NCBI RefSeq assembly: GCF_019916025.1
Contig: NZ_CP079737.1
Location: 744,001 to 808,000 of the forward strand
DNA from: Paraclostridium bifermentans
GTDB lineage: Bacteria; Bacillota; Clostridia; Peptostreptococcales; Peptostreptococcaceae
Direction of reading: 5' to 3'
Length of the DNA stretch: 64,000 nt
A program made the position numbers and the translations under genes. The notes beneath the pieces are model-generated. The model had not been told where the DNA came from. It saw only the letters and a program-made list of their open reading frames with translations, and searched no databases. Below are positions 15,443 to 24,632 of this stretch, piece after piece. Numbering within the stretch: the first letter of the stretch is position 1; the number at the start of each line of letters is the position of its first letter.

Positions 15443-18064
15443 ATGAGTAAGTTTGTTTATAGTTTTGCTGAGGGGTCAAAGGAAATGAAGAGTCTTTTAG
15501 GTGGTAAGGGTGCTAACTTAGCCGAGATGACTAAGATAGGCTTACCAGTGCCTCCAGGTTTTACAATATCAACAGAGGCTTGTAATGACTATTACGTAAA
15601 TGATGAAAGTATAAGAGAAGATATAGTTTTACAGATAGAAGAAAAATTAGTAGAGCTAGAGAAATCTTTAAATAAAAAATTAGGATGTAATGAAAATCCA
15701 TTATTATTATCTGTTCGTTCTGGTGCAGTTTTCTCAATGCCAGGTATGATGGATACTATATTAAACTTAGGTCTTAATGATACTTCAGTTAAGGCAATAG
15801 CTAAGAATACTAACAATGAAAGATTTGCATATGACAGTTATAGAAGATTTATACAAATGTTCTCAGATGTTGCAATGGGAGTTCCAAAGTATAAATTTGA
15901 AAATGCTTTAGATAAAATAAAAGAAGAAAAAGGATACAAATTTGATACAGATCTTACAAGTGAAGATTTAAAAGTATTAGTTGAAGAATATAAGAAGATA
16001 TACAAAAAAGAATTAAGACAAATATTCCCAGAAGATCCAAAAGAGCAATTAATGTTAGCTATAAAAGCAGTATTTAAATCATGGAACAATCCAAGAGCAA
16101 ATATTTACCGTAAGTTAAATGATATTCCTCATAACTTAGGAACTGCAGTTAATATACAATCAATGGTATTTGGAAACATGGGAGAGACTAGTGGAACAGG
16201 AGTTGCATTTACAAGAAACCCATCTACTGGAGAAAATAAATTATTTGGAGAATACTTAATAAATGCACAAGGTGAAGATGTTGTTGCAGGAATTAGAACT
16301 CCAAAAGATATAGATACATTAAAAGAAGCTATGCCAGCTATATATGATGAATTTGTAAAAATAACTAATATACTTGAAAATCACTATAAAGATATGCAAG
16401 ATATAGAGTTTACTATAGAAAATGAAAAATTATATATACTTCAAACTAGAAATGGAAAAAGAACTGCAAAAGCAGCTATAAATATTGCAGTTGAATTAGT
16501 TGAAGAAAAAATAATAGATGAAAAAGAAGCTATAATGAGAATTGAACCTAATCAATTAGATCAATTACTACATCCAAACTTTGAAGAGAAATCTTTAAAA
16601 AATGCTAAGCTTATAGCTAAAGGATTACCAGCTTCTCCAGGAGCTAGTTGCGGTAAAGTATACTTTAATGCAAATGATGTTGTAAAGGCAGCTGAAAAAG
16701 GAGAAGAAGTTATACTTGTAAGATTAGAGACATCACCAGAAGATATAGAAGGTATGGTTGTAGCACAAGGAATACTTACAGCTAGAGGTGGTATGACATC
16801 ACATGCTGCAGTTGTAGCTAGAGGTATGGGTAAATGTTGTGTTGCAGGATGTGGAGAAATAAAAGTAGATGAGTACTATAAAGAAATAACTGTAGATGGA
16901 TTAGTTATAAAAGAAGGAGATTATATATCTCTAGATGGATCAACAGGATGTGTTTATTTAGGAGAAATAGAAAAGACAGATGTTGCTCTTACAGGAAACT
17001 TTGAGGTACTTATGAACTGGGTTGATGAGTACAAAACATTACAAGTAAGAACTAATGCAGATACTCCAAGAGATGCAAGTGTTGCTATAAGTTTTGGAGC
17101 AGAAGGAATAGGATTATGTAGAACTGAGCATATGTTCTTTGATGAAGATAGAATACCAGCTGTTAGAGAAATGATTTTATCAAGAACATTAGAGCAAAGA
17201 CTAGTTGCTCTTGAAAAATTACTACCTATGCAAAGAGAAGACTTTACTGAAATATTCAAAGTTATGGATGGAAGACATGTTAATATAAGATTACTAGATC
17301 CACCACTACATGAGTTCTTACCTCATGATGATGAAGCTATAGAAGCTTTAGCAAAAACTATGGGACTTGAAGTTAAAGAAATAAGAAAGAGAATAGTAGA
17401 TTTACAAGAACTAAATCCAATGCTTGGACACAGAGGTTGTAGATTAGCAATAACTTATCCTGAGATAGCTATGATGCAAGCAAAAGCTATAATACAAGGA
17501 GCTATAGAAGCTAAAAATAGTGGAGTAGAAGTTAATCCAGAAATAATGATACCTCTAGTAGGAGAAGTTAAGGAATTAAAAACTATAAAAGAAAATGTAA
17601 TATCTGTAATAAATGAAGAACTTGATAAGTCAGGAGTTAAAGTAGACTATACAGTTGGAACTATGATAGAGGTTCCAAGAGCATGTTTAACTGCAGATGA
17701 AGTAGCAACTGAAGCTGATTTCTTTAGCTTTGGAACAAATGACTTAACTCAAATGACATTTGGATACTCAAGAGACGATGCAAATAAATTCTTAGGTGAC
17801 TATATAAATAGTGAAATACTTGAAAAAGATCCATTCCAAGTACTAGACCAAAATGGAGTTGGTAAACTAGTTCAAATGGCAGCTAAATTAGGTAGAGGGG
17901 TTAAGCCAAACCTTAAATTAGGTATATGTGGAGAGCATGGAGGAGAACCATCTTCTATAGAGTTCTGCTACAAAACAGGATTAAATTATGTATCTTGTTC
18001 ACCATATAGAGTACCTATTGCTAGACTTGCAGCAGCTCAAGCAGCTATAAAAAATAATAAGTAG
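15443..18064 (+). CDS. ppdK: pyruvate, phosphate dikinase
   Basis: 873 residues, full length. ATP-grasp domain 1-340 (LLGGKGANLAEMTKIGLPVPPGFTI), phosphohistidine swivel domain with GGMTSHAAVVARGMGKCCVAG (catalytic His near 454 and the regulatory Thr two residues before), and a C-terminal PEP-binding TIM barrel (GLCRTEHMFF, NPMLGHRGCRL, FSFGTNDLTQMTFGYSRDD, GICGEHGG). It interconverts pyruvate, ATP and Pi with PEP, AMP and PPi, which in clostridia can serve glycolysis or PEP formation. AGGAGGAG precedes the ATG; control is by the adjacent PSRP and perhaps CcpN. Confidence 0.98.
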   Translation: MSKFVYSFAEGSKEMKSLLGGKGANLAEMTKIGLPVPPGFTISTEACNDYYVNDESIREDIVLQIEEKLVELEKSLNKKLGCNENPLLLSVRSGAVFSMPGMMDTILNLGLNDTSVKAIAKNTNNERFAYDSYRRFIQMFSDVAMGVPKYKFENALDKIKEEKGYKFDTDLTSEDLKVLVEEYKKIYKKELRQIFPEDPKEQLMLAIKAVFKSWNNPRANIYRKLNDIPHNLGTAVNIQSMVFGNMGETSGTGVAFTRNPSTGENKLFGEYLINAQGEDVVAGIRTPKDIDTLKEAMPAIYDEFVKITNILENHYKDMQDIEFTIENEKLYILQTRNGKRTAKAAINIAVELVEEKIIDEKEAIMRIEPNQLDQLLHPNFEEKSLKNAKLIAKGLPASPGASCGKVYFNANDVVKAAEKGEEVILVRLETSPEDIEGMVVAQGILTARGGMTSHAAVVARGMGKCCVAGCGEIKVDEYYKEITVDGLVIKEGDYISLDGSTGCVYLGEIEKTDVALTGNFEVLMNWVDEYKTLQVRTNADTPRDASVAISFGAEGIGLCRTEHMFFDEDRIPAVREMILSRTLEQRLVALEKLLPMQREDFTEIFKVMDGRHVNIRLLDPPLHEFLPHDDEAIEALAKTMGLEVKEIRKRIVDLQELNPMLGHRGCRLAITYPEIAMMQAKAIIQGAIEAKNSGVEVNPEIMIPLVGEVKELKTIKENVISVINEELDKSGVKVDYTVGTMIEVPRACLTADEVATEADFFSFGTNDLTQMTFGYSRDDANKFLGDYINSEILEKDPFQVLDQNGVGKLVQMAAKLGRGVKPNLKLGICGEHGGEPSSIEFCYKTGLNYVSCSPYRVPIARLAAAQAAIKNNK

Positions 18065-18070
18065 TAAATT

Positions 18071-18106
18071 AAAGGAATTGGGATATCCCAATTCCTTTTT
18101 TATTTT
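18071..18106 (+). terminator. terminator after ppdK
   Basis: The perfect palindrome AAAGGAATTGGG/CCCAATTCCTTT with an ATAT centre is followed by a T run. Confidence 0.92.
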
Positions 18107-18174
18107 ACATAAATTATGTTAACCTAAATATTTTTTATTTAAGTAATACTCATTTTTACATTCTCTTAATGTTG

Positions 18175-18228
18175 TTTACCAATAGTTAACATGTCTCTAA
18201 TTTGGATTTAACATAGTTACTTTATTAT
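18175..18228 (+). promoter_or_regulatory. PhoP-box array and -10 of pstS
   Basis: Hexamers TTTACC (18175), TTAACA (18186), CTAATT (18197) and TTAACA (18208) stand exactly 11 bp apart, the phasing of Pho boxes bound by PhoP dimers. TATTAT at 18223-18228 can be the -10. The leader to pstS is about 90 nt. Confidence 0.65.
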
Positions 18229-18325
18229 AAAAATGTAAAGAAAATTCAAATAAAGGAATAAACGACAATAAAGTCGGAAAAATAATAAAGTAATTATAAA
18301 AATTATAACTTTGTGGAGGTTACCT

Positions 18326-19150
18326 ATGTTTAAAAAGAAAATTGGAGTTTTACTAATGAGTACTATAATGATAGGAACATTAGCTGTAGGATGTGGATCG
18401 AAGGATTCTGGTGGTGGAAGTAAAGTATCTGTATCAGGATCAACTTCAGTAGGACCACTTATGGAAAAAGAAGCAGAAGCTTATAAATCAGTAGACTCTA
18501 AAGTATCTATAGAAATAAATCAATTAGGATCATCAGCAGGGATAAAAGATGCAATAAATGGGGTAGCAGAAATAGGGATGTCATCTAGAGATTTAAAAGG
18601 TGAAGAAAAACAAGCAGGTCTTAAAGAAGACAAGATAGCAGTAGATGGAATTGGTATAATAACTCACAAAAACAATGGAGTTAAGTCAATTACGATGGAT
18701 CAATTAAAAGGAATATATACTGGAAAAATAACTAACTGGAAAGAACTTGGAGGAAAAGATGCTCCTATAGTTGTTGTTTCAAGAGAAGATGGATCAGGAA
18801 CTAGAGATGCATTCCAAGAAATAGTTGGATTTGAATCTACTCATTTAACAAAAGAAGCTCAAATAAGTGATGGAAACGGAAATATAAAATCAACAGTAGC
18901 TGGAAATGAAAATGCCATAGGATACACTTCATTTAGTTATTTAGATGACAGCATACATACACTTCAATTAGATGGAGTAGATGCTACAGCAGAAAATGCT
19001 AAGAGTGGAAAATATAAATTATCAAGACCATTCTTACTAGTATACAAAGAAGATAAACTAAGCGAAAATGGTAAGAAATTTATGGACTATATAACTAGTG
19101 AAGATGGACAAAAAGTAGTAGAAGAAGAAGGTTTAATAACACTTAAATAA
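18326..19150 (+). CDS. pstS: phosphate ABC transporter substrate-binding lipoprotein PstS
   Basis: 274 residues. Lipoprotein signal: basic start, hydrophobic core, then LAVGC with the lipidated Cys at 23. The mature part has the PBP fold with phosphate-site stretches SGSTSVGPLMEK, GSSAGIKDAI, SREDGSGTRDAF and TVAGNENAIGYTSFSYL. The ATG at 18326 follows GTGGAGGT; the in-frame TTG at 18311 lies within that site. It captures phosphate at the outer face for PstCAB. The transporter genes do not follow; a terminator and unrelated genes do. Confidence 0.96.
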   Translation: MFKKKIGVLLMSTIMIGTLAVGCGSKDSGGGSKVSVSGSTSVGPLMEKEAEAYKSVDSKVSIEINQLGSSAGIKDAINGVAEIGMSSRDLKGEEKQAGLKEDKIAVDGIGIITHKNNGVKSITMDQLKGIYTGKITNWKELGGKDAPIVVVSREDGSGTRDAFQEIVGFESTHLTKEAQISDGNGNIKSTVAGNENAIGYTSFSYLDDSIHTLQLDGVDATAENAKSGKYKLSRPFLLVYKEDKLSENGKKFMDYITSEDGQKVVEEEGLITLK

Positions 19151-19155
19151 TATAA

Positions 19156-19192
19156 AAAAACTCTTTCTAAAAAATTTAGAAAGAGTTTTTTA
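19156..19192 (+). terminator. terminator after pstS
   Basis: A 16-bp stem (19156-19171 with 19175-19190) around AAAA, ending in T6. Confidence 0.92.
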
Positions 19193-19268
19193 TTTGAATC
19201 TATAACATAAACAAGCTTATTACCATACTATATATTATTAACTTTTTATTTTTATAGGAGGGATAATA

Positions 19269-19517
19269 ATGATCAAGTGTCCAAGATGTGGTAAGGAAGT
19301 ATCAAATAGACCAGGTACAGTTTGCCCAAGATGTGGTCTTGATGTAGGTAAAGTAACTGAGAAAGTAAGATGTCCTGAGGCTAGTTGTAGAGCTTTAGTT
19401 TCTAAAAAATTAGAATATTGTCCAAAGTGTGGATGTAAGTTGAAAGGGTATAATTTAAATGAAATATTAAAAATAGCAAAAATGAGATTTAGTAATAATT
19501 TTCCAGATGAGGAATAA
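19269..19517 (+). CDS. double zinc-ribbon protein
   Basis: 82 residues with four cysteine pairs: CPRCG near 4, CPRCG near 19, CPEASC near 36 and CPKCG near 52, so two zinc ribbons, then a short helical tail with an acidic end. This architecture usually serves protein or nucleic acid contacts; nothing shows the partner. AGGAGGG precedes the ATG and a terminator follows at once, so it is monocistronic. I do not recognise a named family. Confidence 0.75.
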   Translation: MIKCPRCGKEVSNRPGTVCPRCGLDVGKVTEKVRCPEASCRALVSKKLEYCPKCGCKLKGYNLNEILKIAKMRFSNNFPDEE

Positions 19518-19541
19518 GAGCTTTTTAAAAGCTCTTTTTTT
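19516..19541 (+). terminator. terminator after zinc-ribbon gene
   Basis: AAGAGCTTTT and AAAAGCTCTT pair and run into T7; it begins at the stop codon. Confidence 0.85.
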
Positions 19542-19585
19542 GTTTAAAATAGTATATAGTAAATAATATTTATGGAGGCAGTATA

Positions 19586-20500
19586 TTGCAAATAAACCAA
19601 CTAAGATATTTTATAGAAGTAGCTAGAACGGGATCTATGAATCAAGCTGCAAGCAACTTATTCATATCTCAACCTAATTTAAGCAAAGCAATAGTAAATT
19701 TAGAAGAAGAGTTTAAAATAAAAGTATTTGATAGAACTAATAGAGGTGTAAAACTAACAAAAGAAGGTAAAGATTTTTTGACTTATGCAACTTATATAAT
19801 AAATCAAATTGACAATTTAGAAAAAATATACTCAGACTTGTCTCAAGAAAATGGATTTAAATTAGAAGTTTCGAGTATGAAGTTGTATACTTTAGGAATT
19901 GTATTGAGCGAGGTTTATAAAAAAGTTAATAATAAAAAAGTTAAAATTTCACTAAAAGAAACTCATAAAGAAAAGATAATAGAAGATGTATCAACAATGA
20001 AGTCTGAAATAGGTATAATAGCACTTTCTAATATGCAAGAGAGGGTATTTAAAGGAGTTTTAGAAAATAGAGACTTGGAATTCAATCCAATATGTAAAGA
20101 CAAAATATATATTTACATAGGTAAGAACAATCCTTTATATAATAATGATGTTATAAAACCAGAGGAGCTAAATGAATTTATATGTGTACATTTAGTAGAA
20201 GAACCTATAAACGCACTTACATATAGTGTGGAGCTAGATTTATTAGGATTTTCTCATAAGGATAGAGCAATATATTTAAATGACAAAGAAACTATAACAC
20301 AGTTTGTTTTAGAAACGAATGCCTATGTAATAGCATCAGGGTTTAATAAAATAGAAAACGTTAGAGGAATAAGGGCTATACCACTTGAAGATGATAGTGT
20401 TCACTTTACAGTTGGATGGATTAAGAGAAGAAAAGAAGAACTCTCAGATGAAGCAAAGTTATTTTTAGAAATACTTTTAGAAAATATGCGAAATACGTAA
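19586..20500 (+). CDS. LysR family transcriptional regulator
   Basis: 304 residues, TTG start with TATGGAGGC upstream. The winged helix at 1-60 has the LysR pattern (QLRYFIEVARTGSMNQAASNL, ISQPNLSKAIVNLEEEFKIKVFDRTNRGVKLTKEG). The effector domain (90-300) is divergent, so no inducer can be named. LysR proteins often control a neighbour; the next gene is a MATE pump on the same strand, 108 bp away, but the regulator's usual divergent target is absent. Confidence 0.93.
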   Translation: MQINQLRYFIEVARTGSMNQAASNLFISQPNLSKAIVNLEEEFKIKVFDRTNRGVKLTKEGKDFLTYATYIINQIDNLEKIYSDLSQENGFKLEVSSMKLYTLGIVLSEVYKKVNNKKVKISLKETHKEKIIEDVSTMKSEIGIIALSNMQERVFKGVLENRDLEFNPICKDKIYIYIGKNNPLYNNDVIKPEELNEFICVHLVEEPINALTYSVELDLLGFSHKDRAIYLNDKETITQFVLETNAYVIASGFNKIENVRGIRAIPLEDDSVHFTVGWIKRRKEELSDEAKLFLEILLENMRNT

Positions 20501-20608
20501 CTGTTATAAATTTTAGTTATAGCTAGTAATAGTATATATATATTAACGATAAATCTCTAGATTTGATAGTATATTAATATAGCTTTATCAAAGGAGGAGA
20601 TTTATAAA

Positions 20609-21994
20609 ATGGATACAGTTATAGATAAATCGAATATAATGGAAGATGATAATATAGGTAGAGTCATATGGAAATTTGCTATACCAGGAATTATAGCAAG
20701 TTTAATAAGTGCCATATATAATATAGTAGATACAGCATTTATAGGTATGTTAAATGATACACTAGCAATGGCTGCAGTATCAGTAATATTTCCTTTATTT
20801 ATACTAATTAATGCAGTGGGTCAATTAATAGGCGTAGGAGCTTCATCGTATATAGCAAGACTTCTAGGGGCTAAAAATAAAGATGCGGCAGATGATGTAG
20901 CTTCAACTGCGATAATATCATCAGTAATAGTAGGAATTCTATTTACTATTTTAATACTAGTATTTCTAGAACCAATTTTAAGATTATTAGGAGCAACAGA
21001 CAGTGTAATGCCGTATGCAATGGATTATGCAAAACCTATTGCAATAGGGGCTAGTTTACCAATAATGATGCCAACACTTGCAAACATTATAAGGTCAGAG
21101 GGAAATACAAAACTTAGTGCAGTAGCGGTGGCACTAGGTGCTATAATAAATATAATTTTAGACCCAATACTAATGTTTACATTTAATATGGGAGTAGTAG
21201 GAGCGTCTTTAGCTACAGTAATAGGGCAACTTGCATCAGTAGTTTTGTTATTATCATATTATATAACAAATAAAAGTTATCTAAAATTAAGTATAAAAAA
21301 CTTTAAATTATCAAAGAGCATATATGGAGAAATTATTTCTGTTGGAACTGCAACTTTTTTAATTCAAGCTTTAATAAGTATATCTATGGGACTTTTAAAC
21401 ATAGCATCAAAACCATATGGAAATGAGTTAATTGCATCGTTTGGTATAGCTTTAAAACTATCTTCATTAGTTATGTTTGTTGTTATAGGATACAATCAAG
21501 GATTTCAACCTATTGCAAGTTATAATTATGGAGCAGGAAATTATGAAAAATTAAGGGAAGCAATAAAGATATCTATTAAGAGAACAACTATATTTTCTAC
21601 ATTAGCAACTATAGTCTTAATGATATTTGCACCAACTGCTATTAATTTATTTAGTAATGACCCAGCAGTTATCGAGGTAGGGGCTAAAACATTAAGATAT
21701 ACTCTTTTACTATATCCTCTATTAGGGTTTACACAATTATATGCAGTGTTATATCAATCATTAGGTATGCCAAAAGAAGCTTTAATCGTAGGTACAGCTA
21801 GACAAGGTATATTTTTCTTACCATTAATTATAATATTACCAAAATTAATTGGTGTTGATGGGGTATTACTTACTCAAGCAGTAGCAGATTTGTTTACGGT
21901 AATATTAACTGCATTTTATGCTCACAAGACAAACAAAGACTTAAAAAACATGGTAGCAGGGAAAACAAGTAAAAATACATGTTTATCTAATTAA
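20609..21994 (+). CDS. MATE family efflux transporter (first)
   Basis: 461 residues with twelve predicted membrane helices in two homologous halves (IPGIIASLISAIYNIVDTAFIGML in the first, IISVGTATFLIQALISISMGLLN in the second). Motifs include GVGASSYIARLLGAKN and YNYGAGNYEKLREA. MATE proteins expel cationic drugs using Na+ or H+. AAAGGAGGAG precedes the ATG. Substrate unknown; the upstream LysR gene may regulate it. Confidence 0.93.
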   Translation: MDTVIDKSNIMEDDNIGRVIWKFAIPGIIASLISAIYNIVDTAFIGMLNDTLAMAAVSVIFPLFILINAVGQLIGVGASSYIARLLGAKNKDAADDVASTAIISSVIVGILFTILILVFLEPILRLLGATDSVMPYAMDYAKPIAIGASLPIMMPTLANIIRSEGNTKLSAVAVALGAIINIILDPILMFTFNMGVVGASLATVIGQLASVVLLLSYYITNKSYLKLSIKNFKLSKSIYGEIISVGTATFLIQALISISMGLLNIASKPYGNELIASFGIALKLSSLVMFVVIGYNQGFQPIASYNYGAGNYEKLREAIKISIKRTTIFSTLATIVLMIFAPTAINLFSNDPAVIEVGAKTLRYTLLLYPLLGFTQLYAVLYQSLGMPKEALIVGTARQGIFFLPLIIILPKLIGVDGVLLTQAVADLFTVILTAFYAHKTNKDLKNMVAGKTSKNTCLSN

Positions 21995-22010
21995 ACTTTA
22001 AATAAATAAG

Positions 22011-22051
22011 AAACAAATGACGTAATTTTATATTACCTCATTTGTTTTTTT
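22011..22051 (+). terminator. terminator after first MATE gene
   Basis: AAACAAATGA pairs with TCATTTGTTT; an inner GTAAT/ATTAC pair extends the stem. T7 follows and runs into GCGCTTAA, the edge motif of the repeat described next. Confidence 0.85.
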
Positions 22052-22250
22052 GCGCTTAAATAGATTACATTTACGAAAAATTTATGAATAACCTTTGAGA
22101 CTTAGTTATATCAATATTGAATGTTTTGAGCGCAAAAAAAGTTTTTGAGCAACGGACGAAGTCGTTTGAGTAACGGGACACGAGTTTACCGAGTGGACGT
22201 TGACGACATGAAATTTGGACGACATGAGCGAAGCGAATTTTTGCGCTTAA
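22047..22250. repeat. dispersed intergenic repeat, long copy (family R2, copy 1)
   Basis: A gene-free stretch bounded by two direct copies of TTTTTGCGCTTAA (22047 and 22238) with an inverted AGCGCAAAAA at 22129. Inside, from 22146, it reads GAGCAACGGACGAAGTCGTT, then short units each built around a CGA(A/G) core, and ends GAGCGAAGCGAATTTTTG. Parts recur at 47884-47935 and 61747-61773. The GC content is above the surroundings. No open frame is seen. Confidence 0.7.
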
Positions 22251-22338
22251 GTAAATTATCTTGAATATAAGTTATGTAAAAATATGGTAATATATATATG
22301 GGTTAATTGAAAAGATATATAAGATAGGGGAGATTTTA

Positions 22339-23049
22339 TTGTATAGAATAGTTATTTGTGAAGATGATGAGTCACAAAGAAGTAATTTATATAATTCGAT
22401 ATTTAATATATTCGATGAAATTTCGAATAAGGTTGAGATATTTGAATTTAAATCAGGAGAAGCACTTTTAAGCTCTGAAATTGAAGATATAGATATATTT
22501 TTTCTAGATATACAAATGGATGAAATAACAGGTATGGATGTTGCAAAAAAAATTAGAGAAAAAAATAGTGTTTCAGAAATAATTTTTATAACTTCACTAA
22601 TTGAGTATGTACAAGAGGGGTATAAGGTAAGAGCATACAGATACTTATTAAAGCCGATAGAACATGAAGATCTAAAAGAAAATATTTTAAGCTGCATATC
22701 AGATATTATAGGCAAAAGAGATAACTTTATGATTGTAGAGGAAAATGGAAGCAAGCATAAAGTATCTATTAAAAATATTACATATATAGAAATTATAAAA
22801 AAAGATATAACAATTCATACCTTAGATAGAGACTACAATATTAAAAATAGGATTAAGAATTTAGAAAAAGAGTTATTAGTACATAATTTTTTTAGATGTC
22901 ATAAGAGTTATTTAATAAATATGGAGCATGTTGATTTTATAGGAAAAGATAATGTGATGATAAAAAATGAAGAGATACCTGTTAGTAAACATAGAATGAG
23001 CAATTTAAAAACTAAATTAACAAACATGTTGGGGTCAATAATATGTTAA
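22339..23049 (+). CDS. LytTR response regulator (AgrA-like)
   Basis: 236 residues, TTG start with AGGGGAGA upstream. The receiver (1-120) has the acidic pair EDDE near 8-11, FFLDIQMDEITGMD with the phospho-Asp and Lys near 108. The LytTR DNA-binding domain (135-232) has YIEIIKKDITIHT and FFRCHKSYLINMEHV. It overlaps the kinase gene by 7 nt. Such pairs read peptide signals and activate genes with paired LytTR sites; the ABC genes downstream are the likely target. Confidence 0.93.
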   Translation: MYRIVICEDDESQRSNLYNSIFNIFDEISNKVEIFEFKSGEALLSSEIEDIDIFFLDIQMDEITGMDVAKKIREKNSVSEIIFITSLIEYVQEGYKVRAYRYLLKPIEHEDLKENILSCISDIIGKRDNFMIVEENGSKHKVSIKNITYIEIIKKDITIHTLDRDYNIKNRIKNLEKELLVHNFFRCHKSYLINMEHVDFIGKDNVMIKNEEIPVSKHRMSNLKTKLTNMLGSIIC

Positions 23050-24473
23050 AGGAAAATTGTGTTTACTTATTAATTATATTAATATCTTCTTCTATAGAAT
23101 TAACAACTTTAAATGTAGTATTAAATGAATTTGCAGAATTAAAAAATAATAGAAAAAAAATAGTTACTAATTTAATTATTTTCATTTTATTATTTTCTAT
23201 GTGCAAAATTATTGCAGTTAGTATAATAGCAGAAGCTAATTGGACGATTAAAGAAGCAGAATTATGGACACCGATAATTAAATCTACAAAAGTATTAATA
23301 TCTATAATTTTAATTATGGTATTTGTAAAAATTAACTATGAAATGAAATCTATTAAAAGTTTAATTATAAGTATAGGTTATATTTTGTTTTTAGGTTTGC
23401 TTAATGAGGGCACATATGCTTTTTTAATATTAATATGTAATCGATTAGAAGGTATGGACTATCTAAATTTAAGTGATTATTGGTATTATACATTCAGATA
23501 TGCAAAACTAGTTTTTTTAGAAGTAAATATACTAACAAATTTATTGTTGATATATATTGTATCAATAACTAAAGCCTTAAAGTTAAAATTTAGCCTAAAT
23601 AACACGCAATATAAATATATATTTTTTTCAATAATATTAAATTTATTAAGTGCTATATTAATATTTGCAACAATATATAAAACAACACAATCAATAACAA
23701 ATTTTGCTTTAGATTTTGTAATTGTATTAATTTCAAGTAGTATACTTGTTTTAAATATATTCTTTATGTGGTTAATAATAAGAGTTATAAAAGATAGCAA
23801 CTTAAGGGCAGAAAATAAATGCATAAAAGAAAATATACAATTACAGCATCAGTATTATTTGAATATGCAAGAATCTCAAATGAAAGTTAAAAAATTATAT
23901 CATGATATGAAAAATCATATGATATGTATAGAAAATCTATATGGTAAAAATGAATATGTAGAAAGTATAAATAACCAACTTAAAGAGTGTAATTCTATAT
24001 TTAATACAAATAATATGATTTTAGATATTATATTAAATGATAAAAAACGTATTTGTGAAAGCAAAGGAATAGATTTGATAGCTAATATAAACTTTAAAGA
24101 ATGTAATTTTATAGACTCGGCAGATGTATGTAGTATATTTTCAAATATGATAGATAATGCCATAGAAGCTTGTGAAAATATAGAAGATAACAGTATTTCG
24201 AAGAAAATTAACATAAAAGGAACTATAGTTAAAGATTTATATATTATAAAATGTGAAAATCCAAAAAATAATATAATTAAATTAAAAAGTGGTAAGATTT
24301 TAACCAATAAAAAAGATAAGTTTTTACATGGTATAGGTATAAGTAGTATGAAAAATTCTATAGAAAAATACAATGGAAATTTAGAAGTAAATGATTTAAA
24401 TACCAGATTTTTAATAAATATTTGTATACCCTTAAAACTTAATGAAAATAATTTATACATAAAAAATGCATAG
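23043..24473 (+). CDS. sensor histidine kinase with GHKL domain (AgrC-like)
   Basis: 476 residues. The N-terminal half has six to seven membrane helices (to about 250), then a dimerisation segment with YHDMKNHM (phospho-His) and the HATPase part with N box SNMIDNAIEAC and G box GIGISSMKNSIEKYNG. This is the AgrC/FsrC peptide-sensor layout. No AgrB protease or AgrD pre-peptide is encoded next to it, so the ligand is foreign, encoded elsewhere, or non-cyclic. It ends at a terminator. Confidence 0.92.
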   Translation: MLKENCVYLLIILISSSIELTTLNVVLNEFAELKNNRKKIVTNLIIFILLFSMCKIIAVSIIAEANWTIKEAELWTPIIKSTKVLISIILIMVFVKINYEMKSIKSLIISIGYILFLGLLNEGTYAFLILICNRLEGMDYLNLSDYWYYTFRYAKLVFLEVNILTNLLLIYIVSITKALKLKFSLNNTQYKYIFFSIILNLLSAILIFATIYKTTQSITNFALDFVIVLISSSILVLNIFFMWLIIRVIKDSNLRAENKCIKENIQLQHQYYLNMQESQMKVKKLYHDMKNHMICIENLYGKNEYVESINNQLKECNSIFNTNNMILDIILNDKKRICESKGIDLIANINFKECNFIDSADVCSIFSNMIDNAIEACENIEDNSISKKINIKGTIVKDLYIIKCENPKNNIIKLKSGKILTNKKDKFLHGIGISSMKNSIEKYNGNLEVNDLNTRFLINICIPLKLNENNLYIKNA

Positions 24474-24487
24474 TGATAAAAGTAATG

Positions 24488-24524
24488 AAAAAAGAACATC
24501 TAAACAATTAGATGTTCTTTTTTT
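24488..24524 (+). terminator. terminator after AgrC-like gene
   Basis: AAAGAACATCTA / TAGATGTTCTTT with a 6-nt loop and T7. Confidence 0.92.
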
Positions 24525-24632
24525 GCCCAGTTATATCTAAAAAATACCCAGTTGTGTCTTTTATATTGTTAAAAGATTAAATAAAATATATATTTTTTAT
24601 GAAAATACTTATGGGGATTTTAGGAGGTAAAT

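Noticed and set aside
22127-22250. CRISPR-like array from the repeated CGAAG units
   Set aside because: The units are of unequal length with no constant repeat and spacer, and no cas gene is near.
22052-22338. agrB/agrD genes next to the AgrCA-like pair
   Set aside because: No frame for a membrane protease or a pre-peptide on either strand; the space holds the R2 repeat.
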